Shown here: positions 39,610 through 48,865 of the stretch, piece by piece
How positions within the stretch are numbered: position 1 is the stretch's first letter
Layout: each line of letters opens with the position of its first letter
NCBI RefSeq assembly: GCF_014650695.1
Contig: NZ_BMVL01000006.1
Coordinates: 496,001 to 560,000, forward strand
Reading direction: 5' to 3'
Origin: Streptomyces avidinii
Lineage (GTDB): Bacteria > Actinomycetota > Actinomycetes > Streptomycetales > Streptomycetaceae
Length of the DNA: 64,000 bases
Made by a program: the position numbers and the translations under genes
The notes under the pieces: generated by a model
The model's database searches: none
What the model was told of the DNA's origin: nothing
The model's input: only the letters and a program-made list of their open reading frames with translations

Positions 39610-40140
39610 GTGATCAACTTGCCGTCCCACCGACTCCCGGCGCCCGTCCGCTGGTTCCCCACCGGGGCCCCGGCTCGGCCGCCCTGACCGAGCACGTACT
39701 GACCACCGAGGCCGGCCGCTGGTGGGTGGACCGCGTCATCCAGCCGCGCGTGATCGCCGCCGAGTACAGGGACCACGTACTCCTGCGCGGAGACCCGCAG
39801 GCCCTGACGCCGACGGATCTCAGGGTCTTCGCGGACCGCTCCATCGAGGCACCGGGCCGCTTCCTTCCGCTGATCGGGGCCGCGTTCGACAGGGTCGCGC
39901 CCTGGCAGCGCGTGGTGTACGTCAAGCGCTCCCCCGTGCCCGCCACCCGGCCGCCCAGGGGGGTGACCGTACACAGGCTGACCGCCCGGGCCACGCGCGC
40001 TCTCAGCCCAGCTGGACCTGCCCGGCGGGCAACCGCCTCGGCCGCCTGCTCGCCTGGACCGCCGGCTTCCGCCCCGAGCTGGAGTACGCCCACTACGCCG
40101 TCGGCAGACCGGCGGCGACCGGGAAAGCGGCGGCAGGCCG
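39610..40140 (+). pseudogene. GNAT-like acetyltransferase remnant, copy A
   Basis: Three pieces in different frames. From the GTG at 39610: INLPSHRLPAPVRWFPTG, then a frame change near 39670. Then ALTEHVLTTEAGRWWVD, DHVLLRGDPQAL and FDRVAPWQRVVYVKRSP up to about 40010. Then, in another frame, PSWTCPAGNRLGRLLAWTAG and FRPELEYAHYAVGRPA to about 40110. The middle (acetyl-CoA-binding core, roughly 100 residues) is deleted. The same family recurs as copy B at 41136. The 3' end runs straight into the truncated kdpE-like gene on the other strand. Confidence 0.75.
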
Positions 40141-40560
40141 GTCGACGGTGAACTCGTCGGTCTCGACCGCCGCTTCCTCCGCGGCGGCCGGCTCCTGACG
40201 CGGCGTGCGGCGGATGACGGCTCCCAGGCGGGCCAGCAGTTCATCCATGCTGAAAGGCCTGGTGACGTAGTCGTCGGCGCCCGCGTCCAGGGCCCGGATC
40301 TTCTCCTCCGAGCCGTGGCGGGCGGAGACCACCAGGACCGGCACCTGCGACGACCTGGGCAGGTTCTTGATCACATCGACGCCGTCCATGTCCGGCAGCC
40401 CGAGGTCGAGCAGGACCACGTCCGGGCGGCACGCCGCCACGGCGTCCAGGGCCGCGCCCCCGTCCTGGGCGGAGTCCACTTCGTACTTCCGCGCCTTCAG
40501 ATTGATGACCAGCAACCGAGCCAGCTGCGGTTCGTCATCCACCACCAGCACCCGGGTCAT
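40093..40560 (-). pseudogene. KdpE-like response regulator truncated after receiver domain
   Basis: From the ATG at 40560 a complete receiver domain is seen: VVDDEP, Asp52 in LLDLGLPDMDG, Thr/Ser in VVSARHG, and YVTRPFSMDELLARL (the usual Lys of TKP is Arg here). The linker ETDEFTVD is as in KdpE, then the frame enters the tail of GNAT copy A and stops. The winged-helix DNA-binding domain is missing, so it cannot act as a transcription activator. Its likely partner kinase is the fragment at 42655. Confidence 0.8.
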
Positions 40561-41135
40561 CGGCGTGCCGCCTTCCTGTCGTACGTCCCCTGGAGATCCG
40601 GCCGTCGTGAGCTGCTGACGAGCTTCGGGCAGGGCAGTCAACTAGAGGAAACAGCGGCTATCGGCGGCCTCGGCAGGCGTTGACGACGTCCATACGACCG
40701 TGGGCGCTACTTTGACGCCCTTCTAACGGCGCGACTCGCCCGGCGGGCAGGGCACGAGCCGCGTACGACCGGGTCAACGTTCCTCATCAGAGCGGCGTCA
40801 AGGACTCGCATACCTCCTTGAGCCCCGCCTCGTGAACCAGTTGGATGAGCGATGTGAACAGCGCTCTGCGCCATGACGACCGACCGCCGCATACGGTGCG
40901 CCCGGCCTCGCACGCTGTTCACCTGCCGGTGCGCTGACGCACCGCCCCATCCGCGGCCGCCCGCCCCGCCCGTTGCGGGCGGCCGCTTCACCCGGCGCCT
41001 GCCCCCGCTCCGGGTCGGCGCGGGGCCTCACCCTTCGCCTCCTCCCGTTCGCCCGCCCGGTCCGCGATCGAACCCGCGTGCACGCATGGGCCCCGCCTCC
41101 CCGCTCTCGTAGCCGAGCACCATTTGGAGAACGTC
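40561..41135. other. intergenic with KdpE-box-like element
   Basis: About 575 bases between the truncated kdpE-like gene and GNAT copy B. At 40712-40730 it holds TTGACGCCCTTCTAACGGC: half-sites TTGACG and CTAACG 11 bases apart, the clearest tandem element in the window. Nothing else is recognised. Confidence 0.45.
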
Positions 41136-41490
41136 GTGATCGAAATCGCACCGCGGCAACTTCCGGCCCTGAGCAGCTGGTTCCCCACGGGCTCGCCCGG
41201 TCCCGGCGCCCTCGCCGAGCACGTGCTGACCACGGGCGTCGGCCACTGGTGGGCCGACCGCCCGGATCAACCCCGTGTCCTCGCCGTCAGCTGCGCTGAC
41301 CACGTGCTGCTGCGCGGCGACCCGGGCGTCCTCGCACCGGACTCGTTGAAGCGGTTCGCCGGCCAGTACGTCGAAACTCCCGCGCGCTTCTGGCCCACGC
41401 TCGGCCCTGCCTTCGAGCGCGTCGTCCCCTGGGAACGGATGCTGTACGTCCACCAGGCCCCTGCGACGCGTCGGCGCTGGGGAGCACGGC
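41136..41490 (+). pseudogene. GNAT-like acetyltransferase remnant, copy B
   Basis: From the GTG at 41136 (GGAGA 7 bases upstream): MIEIAPRQLPALSSWFPTGS, ALAEHVLTTGVGHWWADR, DHVLLRGDPGVLAPDSL and FERVVPWERMLYVHQAP, about 110 residues collinear with copy A. It then breaks at about 41480 and joins the 3' end of the antiporter gene on the opposite strand. The acetyltransferase core and C-terminus are gone. Confidence 0.75.
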
Positions 41491-42640
41491 TCAGGTCACC
41501 AGGTCCAGCCGCGCCTCCTCCAGGTCCAGTGAGCGCTGCAGCCGTTGGCGGGTGGTGTCGCTGATGTGGTGTTCGTCGTACAGCCGCTGGAGTTCGACGG
41601 CCTCCACCCGGATCAGGTCGCGGCGCAGCAGCCGGTAGACATGGTCTGCGGACTCCGCCAGGTCGGCTTCATCCAAGCGGTCGCGGGCATGGTCGAGGCG
41701 GGCCTGCAGGCTGCGTCGCAAACGGTCCGCCACGACGTCCGGTACGGCTTCGATGTCGGACATCTCGTCCAGGCGGCGGATCCCGGCGGCGGCAAGGCTG
41801 CACCGGGCGGATGCCTCCTCGCGTTCGGTGTGGTCCGGTTCGAGGGCGATGCCGGAGCGGCGGACCACATCGGCCAGGGTGAAGCCCTGGGCACCATGGT
41901 GACGACCACCACCGATGTGGTCAGTACGAGGACGAGCGGGCGCTGGCCCAGCAGGCTGCCGTCGTCCGCCGCGGCAGGGATGGAGAGAGCCGCGGCCAGC
42001 GGGACGACGCCGCGCGTGCCCGCCCAGGTCAGCACGGCCGGCACCCGCCAAGAGGGCCGCGTACCCGCACTGCGCTCGACGATGACCGAGAGCGGCAGTA
42101 CCCACAGCAGGCGCACGGCGATCAGGGTCGCGGCGACGACGAGGGCGTACAGGGGCCAGAGTCGGTCGGCATCGGTCAGCGCCGCGACCTGTCCGAGCAG
42201 GGTGAGGCCGATGAGACTGAAGACGACGCTCTCCAACAGGAAGACAACGGTGCCGTTGACGGCGTGCAGCTGGATCCGGATGCGGGCGTTGGTGAACCGG
42301 CCCGCCTGACCGCCGAGCACGACGCCCGCCACCACGACCGAGGTCACGCCGGACGCGTGCACCTCCTCGGCCAGCACGTAGGCGGCGTACGGGGTCACCA
42401 GGGCTATGACGGTCTCCAGTACCGGGTCCTCGGTCCTGCGGCGGATCAGAGCCACCACACCCGCAACCACTCCCCCGGCCAGGACGCCGCCGCCGGCGAG
42501 CAGCGCGAACTCGGTGCCCGCGGCCTGCCAGGACACCCCGGCGGAGGCCACGGCTACGACGACCGCGACTCGGAAGAGCACGAGCGACGTCGCGTCGTTG
42601 AAGAGGCTCTCAGCCTGTACCAGGACCCGGCCACGGCCGG
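41491..42640 (-). pseudogene. CPA1 Na+/H+ antiporter, N-terminally truncated and frameshifted
   Basis: The reading begins abruptly near 42640 with VLVQAESLFNDATSLVLFR, the core motif of NhaP/CPA1 antiporters, so about the first 140 residues are missing. Helices continue through VTSVVVAGVVLGGQAGRFTN and LTWAGTRGVVPLAAALSIPA. Near 41895 the frame shifts: VLTTSVVVVTMV is followed in another frame by QGFTLADVVRRSGI and the long soluble helical tail to the stop at 41491. Both defects make it non-functional. Confidence 0.8.
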
Positions 42641-42654
42641 CTGCTCCCCTCCCG

Positions 42655-43828
42655 CCGCCGTACGCTCCCCACGTCCCGCCTCATCGCCGGACCGGTGGCC
42701 GCTCTACTGCTCCCCTTACTGCTCACCCTCACTCTCGACCGCATGCGCGGCACGCTGAACCTCACCAGCGAGGCGCTGTTGTTCCTCGTGGCCGTCGTGG
42801 GCGTGGCCTGCATCGGCGGGGTGGTCTCCGCTCTGATCGCGGCGCTCACCGCTGCCCTGCTCCTCAACTACTGGTTCATGGCGCCAGTGGGCGAGTTCAC
42901 CATGAGCGACCCGGACAGTGTGCTGGCGCTGGTGGTCTTCGCCGTCGTCGCCGCCACCGTGGCAGCCGCGGCGGACCGGTCCCTGCGCCTCTCCCGCCGT
43001 GCCGCGGGGGCCACGGCAGAAGCGGAAACCATGTCGTCGCTCGCGGGCAGCATCATCCGAGGCGACCAGACGATTCCGGCCCTGCTGGAACGTACTCGGG
43101 AGACGTTCAGCATGGACACCGTCGAACTGACTCCCGAACCGCCCGACATCGGTCCGGGAACGGAGAGCGGACGTCCCGCCCGTCGCGAGGCGGGCCCCGC
43201 CCTTGCGGTGGCGGCCGGGCACGAAGCCTTCCTCGTCCTGCGCGGTCGTACGCTGCCGTCCTCCGAGCGACGCGTGCTGGCCGCCTTCGCCGCGCATGTC
43301 GGCGCGGCGGTCGAGCGAGCCCGGCTGGCCGAGGCCGCCGCCGAGGTCGAACCCATCAAGGCCGCCGACCGCCTGCGCACCGCCCTGCTCCGAGCCGTGA
43401 GCCACGACCTGCGAACCCCCTTGGCAGGGGCGCTGGCCTCGGTCAGCTCGCTGCGCAACCAGGAGGTCGAGGTCTCCGCCGAGGACCGCGCGGAACTCCT
43501 GGAGTCCGCCGAGGTGTCCTTGAACCGGCTCAACCGCCTGGTGGAGAACCTGCTCGATCTCAGCCGCCTGCAAGCCGGCGCGCTCACGCTCGGCCTGCGG
43601 GCCACCACGCTGGAGGAGGTCCTGCCGGCCGCACTGGAGTCGCTGGACCTGACGCCCGGGAGCGGGCCCGCCATCGATGTGCAGAACCTCGAATCGGTAT
43701 CGGCGCTTCAGGCCGATCCGCCCCTGCTCGAACGGGTACTGGCCAACCTCGTCGGCAACGCGGTCCGCCACGCACCCGCGGACCGCCCGGTGCTGGTGAC
43801 CGCCAGCGCCCTGGCCGGGCGGGTCGAC
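42655..43828 (+). pseudogene. KdpD-like sensor kinase truncated at both ends
   Basis: Starting abruptly, the reading gives the DUF4118 membrane block (TLTLDRMRGTLNLTSEALLF, LLNYWFMAPVGEFTMSDPD), a GAF-like region, and HisKA with His in RAVSHDLRTPLAG. The ATPase N box LANLVGNAVRHAP follows, ending at TASALAGRVD. The whole N-terminal KdpD/USP half and the ATPase G boxes are absent. The 3' break lies at the end of the convergent APC permease gene (43829). It is the natural partner of the truncated receiver at 40093. Confidence 0.8.
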
Positions 43829-45220
43829 TTAAGCGGCGCGGGCTTCCACGTCCTCGATGCCGGAGGGACGTCCGGCTCGGACCCAGCGGAGGTAGAAGGC
43901 TCCGCCGATGGCGAGGGTGGCGACCAGGGAGAGGACGGGCCAGCCGCGGAGGAGGTTCACCAGCAGGGTGAAGGCGACCGCCACGGCCGCCAGGCCGTTG
44001 AGCCAGGCGAGGGCGGTCTTACCCTCGCTGCGGGCGAAGCGGGTCATGGCCAGCAGCCCGACAAGGAAGCTGACGAAGACCGCCACCGCGTAGAAGAGGA
44101 CCAGTTCCTGCTCCTCCCCCGCAGCGGCCACGATGATCACGGCGGATGCGGCCAGGTAGACGAGGACGGACCAGTACGGCGTGTGGTGGCGGTTCGTCCG
44201 GCCCAGCACCGACGGGAGGACGCCCGGGTGGTCCGGAGACCCGGCGAGGGCCTTGAGGAGTCCGGGGCCGGCCTGGAACGAGGAGCTGGCGGCGGCCAAG
44301 AGCAGCAAAGAACTGGTGACCTGGAAGGCCCCGTAGAGCCAGCCGGAGCCGGTGGCGGCATGGGCGATGTCGGCGATCTGGGTGGAGTCCTTACCGGGGA
44401 TGCCAATGCGCAGGCGTACGGCGAGCACGGTCAGGGCCAGGGTGAGGCCGCCGACGATGACCAGGAGAAGGGCGAGCGTACCGCGCCCGAAGCGGCGACG
44501 GTGGCGGTCGTCGAGCTGGCCGAGCTGAGCGATGGCCGTGGACGGCGCCTCGATGCCGGTGGCCAGGGCCATCGCGACGGGGAAGGCGAGGACGACTGCG
44601 AGGGCGGCGGAGCGGCCCGGGTCGGTCGAGGCGGGGGCCTCACCAATGGTGTGGGGCGAAACGAAGCCGTGTACGAGTACGGCGACGCAGACGAGCACGA
44701 AGAGCACGGTCATGACGGCGAACAGCAGCCGCCCGCCGTGTCCGAACCAGGTCAACCCGGCGACGACCAGCAACAGGAGCAGGGCGAGCGGGATACGGAA
44801 GGCTGCGGCTGCGGGGAAGAGGGCAATCACGGCACTGGCGGCGGCCGAGATGGAAATCCCGATGGTCAGGACGAAGTCGACGACGAGTGCGCCGATCGGT
44901 ACGAACGTCCAGCGCGGCCCGAAGGCCCGCCCTGCCGCCGCTGCCGCCCCACCTCCCTTGGGGAAGCGGCGCACCAGCTGCCAGTAGTTGGCGGTGACCA
45001 CGACGACCAGGCCCACGACCAGCGACATGGTCGGCAGCAGCAAGGCGAGGTCGCCGTGCAGGGCACGCAACGCCGCCTCAATGGCGTACGCCACGGAGGA
45101 GACGGGGTCTGCGATCACAGCGAAGGCGAACGCGAAGAAGAGGACCGAGCGGCGCGGGCTCCGACGGCCTGAGCCGTCCGGCAGGGGCGCAGGCGCAGCG
45201 GGCTGCTGTATGGCGGCCAT
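43829..45220 (-). CDS. APC-family permease
   Basis: 463 residues, about 12 helices. The first block FAFAVIADPVSSVAYAIEAAL is the unwound-helix-1 signature of APC transporters; also FPKGGGAAAAAGRAFG, FPVAMALATGIEAPSTAIAQL and SSSFQAGPGLLKALA. Complete ends, no break. The DPVSSVAYA motif resembles the KimA-type and amino-acid branches, so substrate is undecided. It is the only intact gene of the 39.6-45.2 kb block. The start is the ATG at 45220. Confidence 0.88.
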   Translation of the reverse strand: MAAIQQPAAPAPLPDGSGRRSPRRSVLFFAFAFAVIADPVSSVAYAIEAALRALHGDLALLLPTMSLVVGLVVVVTANYWQLVRRFPKGGGAAAAAGRAFGPRWTFVPIGALVVDFVLTIGISISAAASAVIALFPAAAAFRIPLALLLLLVVAGLTWFGHGGRLLFAVMTVLFVLVCVAVLVHGFVSPHTIGEAPASTDPGRSAALAVVLAFPVAMALATGIEAPSTAIAQLGQLDDRHRRRFGRGTLALLLVIVGGLTLALTVLAVRLRIGIPGKDSTQIADIAHAATGSGWLYGAFQVTSSLLLLAAASSSFQAGPGLLKALAGSPDHPGVLPSVLGRTNRHHTPYWSVLVYLAASAVIIVAAAGEEQELVLFYAVAVFVSFLVGLLAMTRFARSEGKTALAWLNGLAAVAVAFTLLVNLLRGWPVLSLVATLAIGGAFYLRWVRAGRPSGIEDVEARAA

Positions 45221-46102
45221 GAGGGATGCCTTTCAAGGCGAGAGCCGGAGCCCATGGAACAGCCCATGGCTCCTGAACTGCCGACCAGACTTCCCGGCAC
45301 ACCAGGAGTCAACAATACGTCAGCAGCCCATTAACGAATAGCTAATTGCACTGCACGGACGGGTCACTTGATGGCCGAGGACCCGTGGCCGCGCGCAGTC
45401 GAGGCGCCCATCCAGTTAGGGGAAGTACCCCTTCGTCAGCAGATGTGTGGTGCCATCGTCCCGTGCGACGCGTGGACACCAGCGACTTCTTGTGCAATCG
45501 GGCGCGTCGCGCTCGGTCCTGCGGCGGCCCGCGCCAAACAGTGACCGTAGAACGCCGCAGACAGCGCCGTGGGCGGTCTCCGGCAGGGGGACTGTTGCTC
45601 CGTTCACTGCCGTCGCCCCAATGATCCCGCTGGGGTTCGACAGGGCTGCACGCCGCCCGCCGCGAATACTCCCTGCGCGACCTCGGATCACGCCGAGATC
45701 GTCGCGCCGGAGGGTGGAACGGGCACGGCGAGGTGTTGCGGGGCCACTCCACAGTCGGGCAGGCAACACAAGCCCGGCCAAGCGCCGGCTCGCGTCCCGG
45801 TGGTCGTCCGGAGTCATCCCGTGGCGCACGTTGTCGACTGCCCACAACTTCGACACTGGGCCCCACCGCCGAATTCAGCGGCCACCGCCACAGCCAGCCG
45901 ACGGCTCGGCTGAGGTTTCCACGAGAGATACGGATCCGGTGCAACGCGCATCGCCCAGTTCTGCTGCGGTCGGCAGCGACGCTCTGCTCCGATCCCCCAC
46001 CATCTGACTACTCATCAGTAGAGTCAGCAAAGTGTCAGCATCCGTCCGACCAGAACTGACCACAGACTGTCTCACTTGAGATCCCCGGCCAAGATCGCCC
46101 AA
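45221..46102. other. gene-free region, nothing recognised
   Basis: About 880 bases upstream of the APC permease. Overlapping frames in all directions, no family motif and no ribosome binding site ahead of a plausible start. Local base composition is less GC-extreme than in neighbouring genes, for example around 46010-46080. Confidence 0.45.
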
Positions 46103-46135
46103 CCCTTTCGGGAGTCGCGTCGACTCCCGAAAGGG
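46103..46135. terminator. 15-bp perfect hairpin
   Basis: CCCTTTCGGGAGTCG (46103-46117), loop CGT, CGACTCCCGAAAGGG (46121-46135). A perfect stem in the gene-free region, 63 bases beyond the stop of the leftward pirin remnant, so it may be that gene's original terminator. Confidence 0.55.
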
Positions 46136-46197
46136 CATCTGAAGCGGAAGGACCTCCGAGGCCACTCACGTGACCACGCTTCCCTGATCGCCGCAGT

Positions 46198-46395
46198 TCA
46201 GCGCACACGACCTCGGGGTTTCAGGCGGGCTACGGGCAGTTCCGGCGCTGGAATCGGAGCGCCGCCGTAGCCCTTCACCTCGCCGTAGCGGGTCCCGTTC
46301 ATCCAGTCCTCGCGGAAGCCTGCGATATCCTCTTGGGACCGTCCGATCCAGTTCCAGAACATGGCGATCTTCGAAGGATTCGCTGCCTACAGACC
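46198..46395 (-). pseudogene. pirin-family protein, C-terminal fragment
   Basis: On the minus strand the reading KIAMFWNWIGRSQEDIAGF then REDWMNGTRYGEVKGYGG and PIPAPELPVARLKPRGRVR ends at the TGA at 46198. MFWNxxxRxxEEI...DW...RFGxVxGYxGxPxPAPxLP is the C-terminal signature of pirins (cupin dioxygenase-like). An in-frame TAG precedes it near 46390, so only about 60 of about 300 residues remain. Confidence 0.7.
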
Positions 46396-46784
46396 CATCC
46401 CCTACGGCGCGGCCAGGGGAAGCTTGGTGATCCACAGCCAAGGTGAAGCATCGGGTCCAAGTGGACCGCGGCGCATTCGATGTAGGCCTGCCACAACATG
46501 AGCAAGACCGCTCGTTCGAAGTCCGGATCGTACGGCAGGCGAGTCGTGGCGCTCACCGCGACGGCGGGGGAGGCGGCGCACGCCCTGGGCAGGTGCCGCG
46601 GTGAACCAGTGCGAACGGTCTCGAACAGGGCTCCGACTACAGCGTCGAGGATGACACAAGGCGTGACTCCGCGTGACGGCCATCAGTCGCGAAAGCGTCA
46701 CCTCCGATGCGGCGACGTACGGGTTTCCGGCATGCATAACGAGCACGCGCCGTTCCGGTGCGGGTCTGTGCTGACTGCTCGCGC
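46396..46784. other. probable degenerate coding DNA
   Basis: The minus strand reads LDAVVGALFETVRTGSP and RLPYDPDFERAVLLMLWQAY in one frame (about 46490-46640) with coding-like codon use, but no start and no family recognised. Possibly another broken gene. Confidence 0.3.
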
Positions 46785-46925
46785 TCAAAAGAACGGAAAG
46801 CACAGGTCATAGCGCTGTTCGGATGAGTTGTCGTACCACTCGACGGTGGTGCCGATCAGGCTCGCTGCGACGATTCTCCGTATGCCGGACGGGGCCGGTG
46901 CGGCGGCCGTTGCGGGGGAGGTCAT
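46785..46925 (-). pseudogene. MFS transporter, N-terminal fragment
   Basis: From the ATG at 46925: MTSPATAAAPAPSGIRRIVA then ASLIGTTVEWYD, the start of an MHS-type MFS transporter (GTTVEWYDFFLYG in the family; compare FIEWYEFGIYG at the right window edge). The family sequence stops after EWYD; about 13 unrelated residues follow to a stop. Confidence 0.7.
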
Positions 46926-46935
46926 GTGCACCACT

Positions 46936-47326
46936 TCCGGGGGGCTGCGGGGACGTTCCGTGTGGCCACACCGTAGAAGCCCCCAGTTCAGCGGCGTATG
47001 TGGCAGGACATCACATTCATGCTCCACCCTGTGTACGCGGCCACCACACTGCCGCCAAGAAGGCTTCCGGAGCGACTGACCAGCAAGATCCATCCGGTCT
47101 GCGAGGGAGGGCGGCGCCCGCTCGCAGCCTCACCCACCCCGGGCCCCGCCCCTTGGAGACCTTCACGCCCGTGGACGACCCTGCGGCCCTGACGACGAGA
47201 GGCCGTGGACGACAGGCCCCAAATGGGCTGACGTTTGATCATACCGGCACGTAGGCACAGTGGTTGTGGATAGCGTCGCCTGCGCACTGCAGACTCCCAC
47301 TGTCAATCGTCACGCCCGGAGACCAT
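46936..47326. other. intergenic, nothing recognised
   Basis: About 390 bases upstream of the lipoprotein gene at 47327; no gene, repeat or operator is evident. The last 60 bases must hold that gene's promoter. Confidence 0.4.
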
Positions 47327-48172
47327 ATGCGTCGCTCCGCCTTTGGCACCGCCACCGCCACCGCCGCCCTCACAGCAGTCCTTGCCCTCACCTCCTGCTC
47401 CAACTCCGCGACCGGCGCCGCGGACACTGCTTCCCAGCCGTCCCCTGTGGGATCCTCCGCAGAGGCTTCCGCCACGGCGACCGAGCCCGGCGGGGCGACC
47501 ACCACCCCGGCGCAGCCCGCCGACTTCGCCGGTACCGCCCATGTCACGGACGCCGACAACTACACCTTCGACATCGCCTACTCCTACCGCACGACCGGCG
47601 TGCAGAGGGACACCGCCAACGACAAACCGGGCTTCTCCTCCGCCCTCATCAGGACGGATGCGGAGCTGACGGTCACCAACACCACCTCCGGGCGCACCCT
47701 GTCCTTCAAGCCGGTCAGCGGTATCGTGGCGCCCATCGGCGATCCCCAGCTCCAGGTGCTCGCCTACTTCAACCCGGACCGTGCCGTGTGCTCCCTGGAA
47801 ACCGTCAACTCCTTCCTCGCCACGAAGGAGAAGGCCCAGGCAGGCTGCACCGTCCAGCTCAACTTCGCCCGCCCCGCCACCACGCTCACCGCTGGCAGCA
47901 AGGACACGCCCAAGGTGTTCAAGGGCCTGCAGAGCGGCCAAGGCACGGCCGGCGTGGCAGCCGTGCCGGACGCCCAATGGGCCGCCGTTGAAGCCGAGTT
48001 GCGTGCGCCTGACAACTTCCTCATTGCGTACGTCGGAGCTGACACCGACCGGTTCAAGAGCTACGTCTGCTCGGAGAAGATGTCCAAGCTCACCCCGTTC
48101 GTCGTCAGCGCCAAGCCTGGCTGCGTCAACCTGAATCCCAGCACAGTGCGCCAGCCCAAGACCTCCGAGTGA
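47327..48172 (+). CDS. secreted lipoprotein, unknown function
   Basis: 281 residues from the ATG at 47327, with GGAG 8 bases upstream. The signal peptide MRRSAFGTATATAALTAVLA ends in the lipobox LTSC (Cys23 would be lipidated). A Ser/Thr/Ala/Pro-rich linker to about residue 65 is followed by a globular domain to the end, with four Cys (AVCSLETV, AGCTVQL, YVCSEKM, PGCVNLN) that could form two disulfides. The domain is not recognised. It stands alone beside decayed DNA. Confidence 0.85.
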   Translation: MRRSAFGTATATAALTAVLALTSCSNSATGAADTASQPSPVGSSAEASATATEPGGATTTPAQPADFAGTAHVTDADNYTFDIAYSYRTTGVQRDTANDKPGFSSALIRTDAELTVTNTTSGRTLSFKPVSGIVAPIGDPQLQVLAYFNPDRAVCSLETVNSFLATKEKAQAGCTVQLNFARPATTLTAGSKDTPKVFKGLQSGQGTAGVAAVPDAQWAAVEAELRAPDNFLIAYVGADTDRFKSYVCSEKMSKLTPFVVSAKPGCVNLNPSTVRQPKTSE

Positions 48173-48273
48173 CCCGAGTCGGAGATTCGTCGTCAGGTCG
48201 AGCATTCAGTCGTGATCAAGGGGTGGCGGTCTTGGTGCCCGGCCCTGGCCGGGAGCAGTCCGGCGGCCTCGCG

Positions 48274-48357
48274 GGTCGCGGGTCGCCGGTCGCCGGTCGC
48301 CGGTCGCCGGTCGCCGGTCGCCGGTCGCGGGTCGCGGGTCGCGGGTCGCGGGTCGCC
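48274..48357. repeat. heptanucleotide tandem repeat, 12 units
   Basis: Twelve 7-base units GGTCGCS, 48274-48357. The last base runs G, then six C, then four G, then C, so variant units are grouped rather than mixed, as expected from slippage or unequal exchange. It lies in the 380-base gap between the lipoprotein and the next small gene. Confidence 0.9.
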
Positions 48358-48555
48358 CGATGGTTCCGCTGTCCCGGCAGGACCGGACACCACAGCTCCC
48401 GGCCGGTGGCGCGCTGAAACAGGCCGAGCGACACCACACGCCCCGAAGGGGCCCCCTTCGGCCTCCGAGCGGACCTGCTCTCCCCCTGGGCCTTGACGTG
48501 CGCCCCGCGCCGCGAGCAGACTCGGCATGCTTGTTGATCTTCGCCAGGGGGAGCT

Positions 48556-48768
48556 GTGAACGGCTTGATCGTCTTCTATGCATGTCTGGGACTGCCCGTC
48601 GCCGCACTGGTCGCGTTCCTCCTCTGGAGTGACAGAGCCACCCGGACGAAGAACCTCGACGGGCTGCAGATGGAGGAACGGGCCCGGCAGCAGGCCCGCT
48701 TCGACAAGTTGTCCCCCGCGCGAAGGCTGTACACCCCGCCCGGCGAACTCGACCGCCGCCGACGCTGA
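48556..48768 (+). CDS. small membrane protein
   Basis: 70 residues; GTG start with GGGGGAG 4 bases upstream. One N-terminal helix (LIVFYACLGLPVAALVAFLLW) followed by a charged cytosolic tail with MEERARQQARFDKLSPARRLY. Not a recognised family. It precedes the receptor kinase by about 100 bases. Confidence 0.7.
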   Translation: MNGLIVFYACLGLPVAALVAFLLWSDRATRTKNLDGLQMEERARQQARFDKLSPARRLYTPPGELDRRRR

Positions 48769-48865
48769 CCCCGACCGGTCCCGGCGCGAAGCCATCGCCT
48801 GTCCGCATCGGTGTGATCAAGCCATTCATTTTTCGTCACCCGATCGGCCCGGCAGGACCTAGAGT

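Noticed and set aside
42695-45172. 825-codon apparent kinase fusion
   Set aside because: After about 43828 it is antisense of the convergent APC permease; the kinase homology ends at the ATPase N box, so this is a truncated gene, not a fusion.
48274-48357. CRISPR array
   Set aside because: Units are only 7 bases with no spacers; a simple tandem repeat. No cas genes in the window.
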